DNA from: Dasypus novemcinctus
Lineage: Eukaryota; Chordata; Mammalia; Cingulata; Dasypodidae
Direction of reading: 5' to 3'
NCBI RefSeq assembly: GCF_030445035.2
Contig: NC_080694.1
Span: 73,113,147-73,177,146, forward strand
Length of the DNA: 64,000 nt
Shown here: piece by piece, positions 25,896-37,259 of the stretch
How positions within the stretch are numbered: the first letter of the stretch is position 1
Layout of the letters: each line of letters begins with the position of its first letter
Notes under the pieces: model-generated
Told to the model about the DNA's origin: nothing
What the model saw: only the letters and a program-made list of their open reading frames with translations
The model's database searches: none
Translations under genes and position numbers: made by a program

Positions 25896-27050
25896 AGATT
25901 AAAGCTTCAATTTCAGTAATTATGTTTGGTTCCTTTTTAAAGTATCTATCTCTTTATTGAGATGCATATATTATTTATTCATTGTTTTCCTTATACCCTT
26001 TAGTTCTTTCTCCATGTTTTCTGTTCTCTCCCTGAGTTTATTGAGGATCTTTTTAAAAAATCTTTGGTATCTTCAAAACTTCATTTTTGATGGTTTCTGG
26101 ATTTTTATCTTGTTCCATTGGATAGGTGAACACTTCCTGATTCTTTGTCTGTTTGTGGACCTTTTATTGTACACTGTACATTTTAATATTCTAAAATATT
26201 AACTTTGGAATTTCATCTTGATCTGTCTGTTACCTAATTTTATATCCAGCTATTGATAAAACTTAAACTTCCTAGACTTCCAGGAGCAAACAAAAACCAA
26301 CAAACTGAAGCAAAAGCATCCTTCACAGTCTTTACACATGGTCTCTGCTTTAGCTTGTGGTCTCCTTCAGAACTTAGCTCTCTTATCAATAAGATCTGCC
26401 CAAGGCAAATGCAAAGTAGAGTGTCCTGTTGATCTTTTCTGAGCCAGTTGGGTAACTGGTTTTTGTCCTGGGCTTGTACCTGCTTGTGACCCTTGGAATA
26501 CCCCATTTAGAGGAATGACCCCCTCTACTCCCTATGAAATATACTTTCACTCCCTCCTTTGACTTAATGCAGGTAATCCTTTGCCCCAGGCCATTTTGAC
26601 TTAAACTGCTTTAAATATCTATAGCCTGTTTCTCTGCCTAAAAGACAAGACCTGGGAGATCAAGCTCAAGATTCAGTGATTTAGGCTTCCACGTGATAGA
26701 TTGTCACTGATATAGAAGGACTGAATTATATGCATAGATGTTTCTGGAACATGGCCATTAACTCACAGTGGGAATATAGGTGGACTGCATACCACACTGG
26801 GGAGGTGTGGGAAGGACTCACAAGGACACCATGAGATTCACCATCAATTTACCAAGCTATGTTTCCTTGATTTAGAGCTAGCCCAGTTACTGCAACCCTT
26901 GACCTGTTTTCCAGAATTTTTGGGAATGTGGATCTGCCAGTTTTTGCTAGTTCATCAAAGATTATATGGGGAGACAGCACCTGGAACTCTTTGCACCATG
27001 ATCATGGTCTGCCAGAAGAGCAGGGCTGCAAGTTTTTAATTAATTCGATA
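25896..27050 (-). mobile_element. Old antisense L1 5' region
   Basis: Resembles antisense L1 ORF1/5' UTR (for example 25,900-26,200, and 26,090-26,160 around gttccattggataggtgaac). It meets the sense L1 at about 25,895 in head-to-tail-opposed fashion. The region 26,200-27,000 is likely 5' UTR, with low certainty. Confidence 0.55.
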
Positions 27051-27792
27051 TACTATGAATTTAGATATAAATTCTCTCCTACTGATAAATAGCAAATATA
27101 TTCTCTTACTGCTAGGTTTGTTTGTCTTCCTAATCTGCTGATTGTGTATTTTTATGTACAGAAACTCATGTGGATTGTTTCAATTTATTTAATACAGAAA
27201 CCTATCCAAACGAGTGTTTAAAACTTAAGGATTAAAAATGAAGAAGCATGTATAAGAAATTAAGCCCATTAATTACTCATGGCGTTTCACTTCATTTTAT
27301 TACTACTTCAATAACAAACATTTACTTATTCAATATAAAATTTTCAGACTCTATCATAATAACTAGAGAAAAATAATGAATTTATTTCAGTTCAGCAAAA
27401 GCTGGCAAAATTTTACTTTTCAAGTACAGTATCATTCATATCAAAGGAAATTCTGTACTTGTTGAATCTATGTGACCTCGTGGCTATCAATTACATAGGA
27501 AAGGTGTTGTTAATTTTGTTGCTATTACATAGGTCAAGTCCTGGAGCAAATAGAGCACCACTAATCTAGAAACAGCCATAGGAAGTAATAGATCACATGG
27601 AAAATACCCTAAAATCAATGAATTATGTGGAAAGTATCAAAATGACTTGAAGAATAATTTGTGCCTGTTATTATATGACCCAGGAAGCAATATTTTAGTC
27701 CACTTAGAAGATACATTTACTTACTTCCTCTGAGCCTCAGTTTTCTTTTGGTAAAATAGGAATACTTTTAGTTCTTCTTTCATTGGATTTTT

Positions 27793-28198
27793 TTTTAAGA
27801 TTTATTATTTATTTATTTCTCTTCCTCTCACCCCCCCCCCCCCCCCAGTTATCTGCTTTCTGTGTGGTCTTCTGTGTCCGCTTGTATTCTTGTCAGCAGC
27901 ACCTGGAATCTGTGTCTTGTTTTGTTGCATCATCCTGCTGCATCAGTTCTCCGTGTGTGTGGTGCCATTCCTGGGCAGGCTGCAATTTTTTGTGCTGGGC
28001 GGCTCTCCTTATAGGGCACACTCATTATGCTTGGGCTCCTTACCCAGGGGACACCACTGCATGGCATGGCACTCCTTGTTCGTATCATCTCTGCATATGG
28101 GCCAGCTTACCATATGGGTCAGGAGGCCCTGGTTTTGAATCTTGGACCTCCCATGTGGTAGGCAGATGCCCTATTCATTGGGCCAAATCTGCTTCCCA
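27793..28198 (-). mobile_element. DAS SINE with 16-C run, minus strand
   Basis: Full-length DAS element in antisense, with a perfect target-site duplication tcattggatttt (27,780 and 28,199). The corresponding place in unit 2 (about 48,780-48,810, ctttctttgcagggttttt) has no SINE, so it inserted after the duplication. The G-rich tail segment of the SINE is here an uninterrupted run of 16 C at 27,831-27,846. Confidence 0.94.
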
Positions 28199-30970
28199 TC
28201 ATTGGATTTTTGTAAGTATTAAATGAGCTAATACATATAGAAAACTCAGAACCATAACATCACATAAAGATCATAAGTTAAGTGCTTATTATTATCATAT
28301 TTGGAATATATATCACATATTAATGCATGAATATATACTAAACTCTCCTGCAAAGGAACAAAAATGAAAATTCAGTACAAAGAAGGACAAAGAACATGGC
28401 CTTGATTGTTGTTGTTAAAATTTAGGTAGGTGGAAGATCACATGGAGATACTCCTTGCATTAAAAAGATAGTATTTATAATACATCAAGAAGTGAGGATA
28501 CACATTGAAGACACAAGCATTATCCATCCAAACAGAGAGATAGATGAGCTTTGGGATCCAGATTTAAAGGAAATACATTACTGTTATTATGAAAGTAAAG
28601 AGTCAGATTTAGATACAAAAAGCAATACTACTTCCTTGATTCCTCTTTCTTTAGCATACACAGAATCACAGTAAAAAAATATATTTAAAATAATACTTCT
28701 GGTATAAATCAGTGGACTGTGACTAGCCCACATTCCCTAAATCTTTCCACCTTATAAGCCACAGATTATTTTCCAAGAGAGCCCACAAATGAGAAAGTGA
28801 ATCTATTCCTCTGTCCGAGAGGAAAATCTAAAGCAATTTAAGATTGTGTTGTTGTCCATGGTCCTGAAACAAAAGGCCAAGTATTCCAAGGGGGTAAAAT
28901 GGGGGAAAAAGGGAAATCTTTCTAATCCTACCTTAGTAATAGTTTTTTAAAAACATGAATAGATGCTGAATTTTGTGCAATGCATTTTATGAATCAATTG
29001 AAATGATCGTGTGATTATTTTTCCTGAGAATGTTATTGTGATGAATTACACTGATTGAATTTTTTAAATAATAAACCAGCTTGGCAGTCCTGGACTAAAA
29101 AAAGATAAAAGATAAGAATTCCCCAAAGCTATTTCCTCACATTACAGGTGTGGAAAAGTACCCTGTTTATTTTTACAACAATTCTCAGCACCCAGGGGAT
29201 ATATTCTCTCTGGATTTTCATGGCAAGACATCTGTGGCTCATAAAAAATGCAAGTAGAATTTCAGAAAAGTAGGGAGAGGTTTTGGAAGAGAATGAATTT
29301 ATTCTGCAATCCCTACATGAATTATCATTTTAAATGTTATTCTAGGATCTACAATCACTGAAAGTGTAGACCTGAAAGCTTTCTTGCCTGTGAATTTGAA
29401 ATAGGTAAGAATAAACTAGGACACAGGCTGGGAATTTGTCCATATATTCTACCTGTTAGTGAGTGATCAGTCTTCTTATTATTATTAAAGTTAAATGCCC
29501 AGGATTTAATGTCAGTTTCTTATCTTAGAATGGACCTCTCCTTCTGGTTGTTGGTTATAAGGGCAAAGAAGGAACTATACCACAAGGTATATTTACTTTT
29601 GTCATGTGCCTAAGGGAGATAATGCCAGGTACTTTGCAAATAATGTGGGAAAGAAGATTCAAAGGATTTTCTGACTTTCTGTAAACAGCCCAAATTTTGT
29701 AAAATATTCATACTATTATATTATAATTAACTTATTTGCAATTCCTCATTAGTTTAACATAACTAAAGAAAACAATATTATTTCACCCCTGCAAAGGAAA
29801 TGAAAATCAATGCATTCCTTTTGTAGGAAACGAAGGTTTTTGATTGGAAGTAAGGGCAAGGAAGAAAACATTTTCAAATGAGAAGAGCTGAGAATTTATG
29901 TGGGATTTGGAGGGACCTGATGTGAGGCAAGCAGACTCCTTGGGTGAGGGAAGCCCCCGTGAATGTCAGTGCCCTGTTAATGAACCTACAGGTGAGGAAA
30001 TTGTAGTTCACTTCAGGTAGATTATCCATCAATATCTGAAGAGAGATTTTATTTAAGGCAAAATTAAAATGGGATTTAAGGAAACTAATCATAAAAGAAG
30101 ATAGAATTTTAAGGGGGTTGAAGTCACATTTGGCTCAAGTCAGTACTGTGTGATCTAAGGGAGTAAATCCAGAATCCATGGGAGGAAGGATCTTCTTACC
30201 CAGGGATCCAGGGAAGCAGGAAATGAAGCAGAGCCCAGGGCAACAAGAGAATGCCCATGCCATACCTTAGTCATCACAGAAGTAAATGGGGATCCTGTTT
30301 TGAGAAACTATTAAGCCAAAAGTAGAGTAAGAAACTAAACTTATCAATAGATGTGTCAATGATAAAATTTCAGATATGTTAATAATGCAGCCTCATTTCC
30401 TACCCTATTTAAGGCTTGGTGATGCTTGCAAGTTTAAGATCATGAAGTGTTCATTCAGAAAGAGGACACCTCAGATCCTATTTGCATTATAAGATGAGGT
30501 AAAGCATCAGTGTTTTAAAAGGATTATTAAAAAATTTATTTGTAGACTTTGTGGTTGTAATTGCTTCAACATTGTCTATTTTCCTTAAGTGAAAATCCTT
30601 CAGGTGGCTTTTCCTTAGACCTCTTGATACCTGAGTGATAGAGTACTTTAAAATGCCACTCTGTAAAAGTGACATAGGAAGATAAAAGAAAAGAATCAGA
30701 ATGTAAGTGCTCAAAGACAAAAATTTGTAGACTGACCATGAGAATACCTGAAAAACTGAAAATATAGTGAGAAATTTACTAAAAAATAAAAACCATTTGA
30801 ATGCCTTTCCATAGGTAACATTAATGATTAGCTAATGGCCCATGATCTGTAAAAGCTCTGTGTTTCAGGTCATTTAAAATGGCAATGTTCTCCCTCAAAA
30901 CACTTTTGCCTTGGAGAAAACAATCTGGCCTGGAAAGATTTGACTCTCCACAGTGATAGATTCCCAGTTA

Positions 30971-30988
30971 TTTTATCTTTACTTCTAG
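30971..30988 (+). promoter_or_regulatory. Splice acceptor of the OR 5' UTR intron
   Basis: A pyrimidine-rich tract ending in AG at 30,987-30,988, followed by TG and the ATG at 30,991. The identical arrangement precedes the second receptor. Olfactory receptor genes usually have non-coding 5' exon(s) spliced close to the start codon. The upstream exon and promoter were not located. Confidence 0.6.
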
Positions 30989-30990
30989 TG

Positions 30991-31926
30991 ATGCTAAATC
31001 AAACCTCAGTCACTGAATTTTTCCTGCTGGGAGTGACAGACATCCATGAGCTGCAGCCTCTTCTCTTCATCCTTTTCCTCACCATCTACATCTGCAATGT
31101 GGCTGGGAATGGGGCTATCTTGATGATCATCATCTCTGACCCAAGGCTCCATTCTCCTATGTATTTCTTCCTGGGAAACCTCTCATGCCTAGATATCTGC
31201 TACTCCTCAGTGACACTGCCAAAGATGCTGGAGAACTTAGTGTCTTCACACAAAGCAATTTCTTTCTTAGGTTGCATTAGCCAGCTGCATTTCTTCCACT
31301 TCCTGGGCAGTACAGAGGCCTTACTCTTGGGCATGATGGCCTTGGACCGCTTTGTGGCTATCTGCAAACCACTTCATTACACTGTCATCATGAATCATTG
31401 GCTCTGCATCCAGATGGCCAGCATAATCTGGGTCATTGGTTTCTTCCATGCCCTACTGCACTCCATAATGACCTCTCGCTTGAACTTCTGTGGTTCCAAC
31501 CATATCCATCACTTCTTCTGTGATATTAAGCCATTGCTGGAACTGGCCTGTGGGAACATTGACCTCAACCAATGGCTGCTTAATACTGTCACAGGCACCA
31601 TTGCTATGGGCCCGTTCTTTCTGACACTTCTCTCCTATTTTTACATTCTCATCTATCTCTTCTACAAGACTTATTCTTGCAGTGTGCTTCAGAAAGCACT
31701 GTCCACCTGTGCCTCCCACTTCATGGTTGTTATTCTTTTCTATGCTCCTGTTCTCTTCACCTACATTCGTCCTGCTTCAGGCAGCTCCATGGACCAGGAT
31801 GCAGTCATTGCCATAATGTACAGTGTGGTCACTCCTGTATTAAATCCACTGATCTATACCTTGAGGAACAGGGAGGTGAAGCAGGCTTTGAGTAGGGTGA
31901 TCAGAAGGAAGCTCTCACATGAGTGA
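30991..31926 (+). CDS. OR12D2-like: Olfactory receptor, OR12D-like (copy 1)
   Basis: An intact 311-residue class A GPCR expected to detect odorants at olfactory sensory neuron cilia, signalling through Golf. Family marks are an N-glycosylation site NQT at 3-5, GN at 40-41 in TM1, PMYFFLGNLS at 56-65, MALDRFVAIC at 116-125, the conserved cysteines 95 and 177, SYFYIL at 215-220, KALSTCASH at 235-243 and PVLNPLIY at 282-289 in TM7. The opening MLNQTS and the overall sequence fit the OR12D group. The open frame extends 17 codons upstream, but I choose the ATG at 30,991 because an intron acceptor ends two bases before it and this start is shared with copy 2. The TM3 motif is DRF, not DRY. It is about 86% identical to copy 2 (42 differences counted). 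Which OR12D member it corresponds to is not decidable here. Confidence 0.95.
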   Translation: MLNQTSVTEFFLLGVTDIHELQPLLFILFLTIYICNVAGNGAILMIIISDPRLHSPMYFFLGNLSCLDICYSSVTLPKMLENLVSSHKAISFLGCISQLHFFHFLGSTEALLLGMMALDRFVAICKPLHYTVIMNHWLCIQMASIIWVIGFFHALLHSIMTSRLNFCGSNHIHHFFCDIKPLLELACGNIDLNQWLLNTVTGTIAMGPFFLTLLSYFYILIYLFYKTYSCSVLQKALSTCASHFMVVILFYAPVLFTYIRPASGSSMDQDAVIAIMYSVVTPVLNPLIYTLRNREVKQALSRVIRRKLSHE

Positions 31927-33429
31927 ACATGGAGAACTCTACTGAGGCATAAATAAGCAGTCATGAGGTAGTTGAAATGTCAATGTACATTGACTCTCAA
32001 ATTGATGACAATATGTAGTCAAGATGGAATTGCATACAGAAAAGGTAAATGGAATGTCTAGCATTTCTAGGTGTTATAAGGGAATGGTGAACAGATTGGA
32101 CACTAGACCTGGAACCATGATGCTAAATTGGCTTTTGTGGTATCAGTGGATATAATTGTTTGTTATATAATCTAATGTGTTCTTCTGTGAAACCAGATGG
32201 ACAAATATGACTAAGTGGTTAGTATTTAGGACTCTGTATCTGTGTTATCCCTTTTGGTTAACACATTTTAATGTGAGAATTGAAATTACAATATCCATTG
32301 TTATCATAATTAATATATTTTGTAAAATTTAACTTAGGGTAATGATAACTCAATTGAAAAAGCAAATGATAACCCACATAATTATTAAGGAGAATTTCTT
32401 GGAGACATGTCATGGTTACTCTTCTCCATGCATGGAGATGCATAAATAATTAAAGCCAATAACAAAAAGTAAGCACAAATTAAAAGAAATAAAGTAATTG
32501 ATATTTCACCAGAGATATCTAGAAATCTATCTCCAGATAAAGAAATCAGCTGACTAAACTATCATGATTATTGTGAAATATTATGAGTGTAGACAGACTG
32601 AAAAAAATTCCTTTCTATCTCCTTAGCATAATATTTTCTCTCTCAGTCTTTGGTCAATGAAAATTATTTCCTACTTTTTGGTTTTGTTTCCATATTTCTA
32701 TCCCTTTTGAAAGACTGTATTGTAATATGATGGAAAATAGGTGAAATATGAAGTCATCAAAACTGTTTTATTTTCCTTTCCTGGCACAAAACTCATACTA
32801 CCTGAAAGCTATGAAGTCATAGCTGTTGAGATATTTCTAGAGTTAAGAGTCAAATGGTGTTATGTTCCTCATTTCTAAGTTATAGAAGTGGCTGTTGGCC
32901 CTGGAGTGATGGGGAGCCAAAATTTATATCTATTTAGACAGAGGCACTTCAGCAAAGGTAAAAAGAAATTTTCAGCTGGTGTACTAGCTCTTCAAAGTTT
33001 CTACACTGATTTTTGCAAACCCAAATTTTACACTGTGGAAGGGGGAATATCCAGGTATTTCAAAGACTATTGGACACATGATCTGGTTGACAATGATACT
33101 CCAAAAACCAAAACATCAACATCTCTCCTGTTAGAGTGAAGTATATAAAGGTCATGTAATAAATGGAGTCATGGATAAATCTGGCTCTCTTGGTACAGCA
33201 GACACACCCAATAATAATTTCCCTGGCTACTTGCTGTGTAATTGGGAATAACATACTACTAGTTAAGGAGAAGCACTACATCAGATCCTAGGTGGTGGGA
33301 AATGAGCTTTGATACTGAGAAGAGCCATGGGGAAGCCTTTGAAAATCTCCATATACAGGAAATTAATTTTAAAAAGCACTTTCACATTCTAGAAGAGATT
33401 GCCATGATTAGTGCCACCCCTCAATAGCT

Positions 33430-34110
33430 AAAGACTGTTGGGCACTTACAGAAATCAGGTGACATTGGATGATGACTGCAGAATATCCAAAGATCAACTG
33501 AGGAGAACTCCTGATCACAGCTGCTATACTAGACATGGCACCATGGCCAGAAAAGTATAACAAGACTTTAGATAAATGGTAAATGGTCACTGATTTGGTA
33601 AATTCATACTTTTTTCATAGTGGCAGTCAAAGAGGGGTGGATCAAGAGACTTAAGAAGAGGTTACAAGCTTCTTATGTCCTACCCTTAGAAATCCTTGAA
33701 CATCATTTTTGCTTCATTCCATTGGTCACAAAAGTCACTGTTTCACTTATATTCAAGAAAAAGGAAACCCCAGAGCATAAAAAAAAAAGGTGATATGGCT
33801 TATTGAGACCTTGTGAGATTAGCTACCACATGGACTTGTCAAAATGATGCTTCAACTGAAGACCAAAAACTTATGATTTTTCATTTTAGTTAAAAACATT
33901 CATGGTGCATTCTAAGTAACTTAGACATATTAACTCATTTAGGACATTTTTAAAACCATTAACTGTATTTTATATATGAGTAAATGTTAAGTAATGTAGC
34001 CAATTTTACAGTCTCAAAGTTTCTAGAAATGTAGAAATTTTGAGACTGTAATTGACAATGATGGACAACAAACCTACACAATGTGGCTGAAGAGTTCTCC
34101 TTAAACAACA
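33430..34110. other. Unassigned sequence with a strong hairpin
   Basis: Between the end of the duplicated OR flank and L1-derived sequence. I see no gene. An inverted repeat at 34,007-34,050 forms an 18-bp stem (see findings). Confidence 0.45.
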
Positions 34111-34830
34111 CTTTAGCTTTCCCTCAGTTCTGAAAAGTTTTCAGCATTTATCTCCTTGACTACAGTCTCACCCTCACTGTCCATGTTTCCTTCTTCTGGA
34201 TCCTATTCCTTTTAGATGTGTTGGGAGCCTCTCAAACTATTCCCAATGTTCCTTAACCATTCTTTCTTATTCTCAATCAATTGATTATCATGAATCACAT
34301 TTTAACTTTTTTATCTTAGATGTGACTTCCTCTTTTGAATTAGGCTCCTTAGCTTGATTCAATCAGCAATTTGACTTATTCATCAATTTTTTTATTTCAA
34401 CAAGTGTACTACACTTGTAGAAGTTTGTCTTTGTTATTTTTGAAAATTGCTTTTTTTTTCATTAATGTCTTTTTCTTTCTTGTGGTTTCTAAATCCCCAT
34501 TTTATTGTTTTAATAATTTTAACCAGTATGCTTATGTTCAGATTCTTTTTTATCAAATACTAAAGATTCTAGTCTATGGTTATATATGATCATATAGAAT
34601 CATGATGAATTTTTTTCCTGACATGGTTGCAATATTTATTGTGCACTAACTTTAGCAGGAATTAATTTTTGTGGAAATCTATTGCAGATTGAATTGTCAA
34701 AATACCCTCAATTGTCATTTTATTTTTGGCTTTCATTGGTCATAGGCCAAACATGATTATATTAATAGCTATATGTAAAGATTTTGATGAAAATCAATAT
34801 TTTCGTAAGAATTATATGAGGTCCTTTATG
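34110..34830 (-). mobile_element. Old antisense L1 fragment
   Basis: Resembles antisense ORF1/5' sequence of old L1 (for example gttctgaaaagttttcagca near 34,126 and the segment to 34,750). Short and decayed. Confidence 0.5.
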
Positions 34831-34849
34831 AAAAGGATTCAGAACAAGT

Positions 34850-36188
34850 TCGACTTAAAAAAATGACAGAATGAGGAATTCTGCAGAACCACTTCCAAAT
34901 AAAAAAAACCTAACTGAAGAAAACTATGTTAAAAGAAAACATAATACTCTCTAGAAAAGTCCTTAAAGACACACAGCAAATGAAGAAATATTCAGTCAGA
35001 ACATCTACTGAAACATGGTAAGAACAACAAATTCTTTGGTCCACTCCTTTCTACCTCCATCTTCATTCTCCATCTCCTCCCAGCTCAAATTGATGGAAGC
35101 TCTGCTATGTAAGTATGTGATGAAGAACACAGATTCTCTCTCACCTCAGCTCCCAATCTAGGCTCTCTTAATCCACCCAAGATGAGTTCACAATAAACAC
35201 ACATCATCAGCTTCACATTGAAGAGGCTAAATTCCTGGTGAGTGTGGCTTGTAGGTTAAGAAACCACAGGAAGTGAACTAAGAATATGCACACTCCAAAA
35301 GATTCATATTGTAGCAGTCCCATGCTGAGAGAAGACAAGGGGCTACTGTCCTTCAGAGGGCCAAAAGTATTGGGCCAGAGTTGTCAGAGTTGTCCCAGGG
35401 AGAAACTGTCCATAAGAAAGGAAACTCTGATGCTTTCCTCAAAGACCCAACTTTGTTTGAAGGAGAATGTGGAAGATTAAAGCCTAAGGGTGCTTTTGAA
35501 AACACAGGTACTCTTCATGAAGAGAAATAAGCTATTCCATAGGATAGATAGTTCATCAGAGAGAACTAAGAAATTATAGATATAAGAGGAAATTCTCAAG
35601 GTCAAAACATCCTCAAACACTGGCCTCAAATACTACCCATGACTGAATTTAACTGGACAACATAAGTATTTATGACCCAAAACACTGAAAAAAATCATAG
35701 AGCAATCAGCCATTTATTAGTAGAAACTAATAGGAGAGTTATATACTAAATGAGCTAGACACCTTAAGAGAAAGATCAGGGAAAGAGAGAGTCAAAGAGA
35801 GCCATGTCAAAACCATGAATCTAGGAGGATTGAGGGCATGCCAAAGACTGCACCCTCAAGGAAGGGACACCAAAGTCTTCACATCTAGGGAAAAACAGGC
35901 TTCACTAAAATAACCTTATCAGTTCAAAAAACTAATAAATAAGAAAGCAACAATAGCAAGCACTGGTGAAAGAGAGAAAAGATAAAGTATATTCTGAATT
36001 GCTACAACACACTACTTAAAAATTCCAGTTTTCAATCCAAAATTGCTGGACAGGTAAAGAAGCAGAAACATATGGCCCAAGCATAGAAAATAAGGTAGAC
36101 AATAGACACTGCCCATGAGAGGGAACAGATGTCACTTTTTCATTGAGAAAGCTTCAAAACACCCATCAAAATGTTCAAAGAACAAAAG
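34850..36188 (+). mobile_element. Old sense L1, 5' part
   Basis: Resembles the 5' UTR and start of ORF1 of an old L1 (about 35,050-36,180). The same element appears to continue at 36,675-36,781 between two LTRs and at 43,504-43,900 beyond the retrovirus, where ORF1-like coding is recognisable (cagtctaaggaacagaaag, then aaataatggctgaaaac). Confidence 0.55.
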
Positions 36189-36674
36189 TGGTGTAGCAGT
36201 TGTGCGAGGTTCAATTTTTTGCATATAGAAATGCCAGGACTTAGGAATGATTTTGAGTAGGAAAAATGGTTTATTGATGGCCAGCTGGACTCAGGAGCTT
36301 TCTGTTGCAAATCGGAGCCCTGAACAAGAATTTTGAGTGCCCTTTATACAGATGAAGGGCTAAATCATTCTTTGTTTCAGTGCTCAATAGGTTTGAATTA
36401 GCATATATATCTTCCACATCCTAGGTAAGCTTTCAGCATGGACTTCATACATTCTAGATAAGCTTTTAGCACATTAGGTTTGCATTTTCCCTGAATATTT
36501 AAAGTTTATAGACTTTGCAAGGTTAAATTGCCTCCTGGGACTGGAGTCATTGCCATGGTTACCAAGGGCAGGGCTGCAGCCTCTCACCATCACACACCCA
36601 CAAGTCAGGACACACAGCTTAGGTTAAGGTTATCTCCGAAGAGACAAAGAATCTCTGACCCGTATCCCACATCA
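36189..36674 (-). mobile_element. Solo LTR, class I-like ERV family (A)
   Basis: A 486-bp LTR of the same family as the two LTRs of the retrovirus at 36,782-43,499, flanked by a perfect 4-bp target-site duplication aaag (36,185-36,188 and 36,675-36,678). It is on the minus strand: read that way it has TG...CA ends with a TATA-like box followed by a polyadenylation signal. A 4-bp duplication fits class I (gammaretrovirus-like) elements. Confidence 0.9.
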
Positions 36675-36781
36675 AAAGAAACCTTGGCCAAAAAGTAAAA
36701 GAAAATGAGAATACTACCTCACCTAATAAAAAATATCAATTAAGAGATAAATATTCTTAAAAAGGAAAAAAAAAATAGGTA

Positions 36782-37259
36782 TGTTGTAGAATTCGAGAGA
36801 GGTTCAATTATTTGCGTATAGAGAGGCCAGGACTCAGGAATGATTTTGAGAAGGAAAAATGGTTTATTGGTGCCCGGCCAGACTCGGGAGCTTTCTGTTT
36901 CAATCCCGAGCCCCAAACAAGACTTTTGAGCTTCTTTTATACAGAGAAAAAAGGTTAAATGGTCCTTTTGTTTCAGTTCTCAATAGGCTTGAATTAGCAT
37001 ATATATCTTCCACATCTTAGGTAAGCTTTTAGCATGGACTTCATACATTTTAGATAAGCTTTTAGCATATTTGGATTGCATTTCCCCTGAATACTTAAGG
37101 TTTATAGACCTTGCATTGTTAAACTGTTTCCTGGGACTGGAGTCATTGCCATGGTCACCAAGGACAGGACTGTAGCCTCTTACCATTTCACACCCACAAG
37201 TCAGACAGCTTAGGTTATCTCTGAAGAGACAAAGAGCCTCCCACCCATAGCCCACATCA
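36782..37259 (-). repeat. 3' LTR of the endogenous retrovirus
   Basis: Plus-strand sequence starts tgttgtag and ends cccacatca. On the minus strand the order is U3, a TATA-like box, then a polyadenylation signal in the R region. The polypurine tract lies immediately inside it. Confidence 0.92.

Larger units (their letters stand above)
27050..33430 (+). repeat. OR12D duplication unit 1
   Basis: This stretch aligns by eye with 46,540-55,000 (unit 2), and its 3' part with 57,054-58,545 (unit 3). Matching anchors are the shared old antisense L1 stub at 27,050-27,200/46,540-46,720, tgaatttatttcagtt at 27,377/46,843, and the region around 28,750/51,000. The receptor genes themselves and their 3' flanks also match. 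It lacks the block found at 47,180-48,740 in unit 2 and the block at about 51,650-52,300. Confidence 0.85.
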
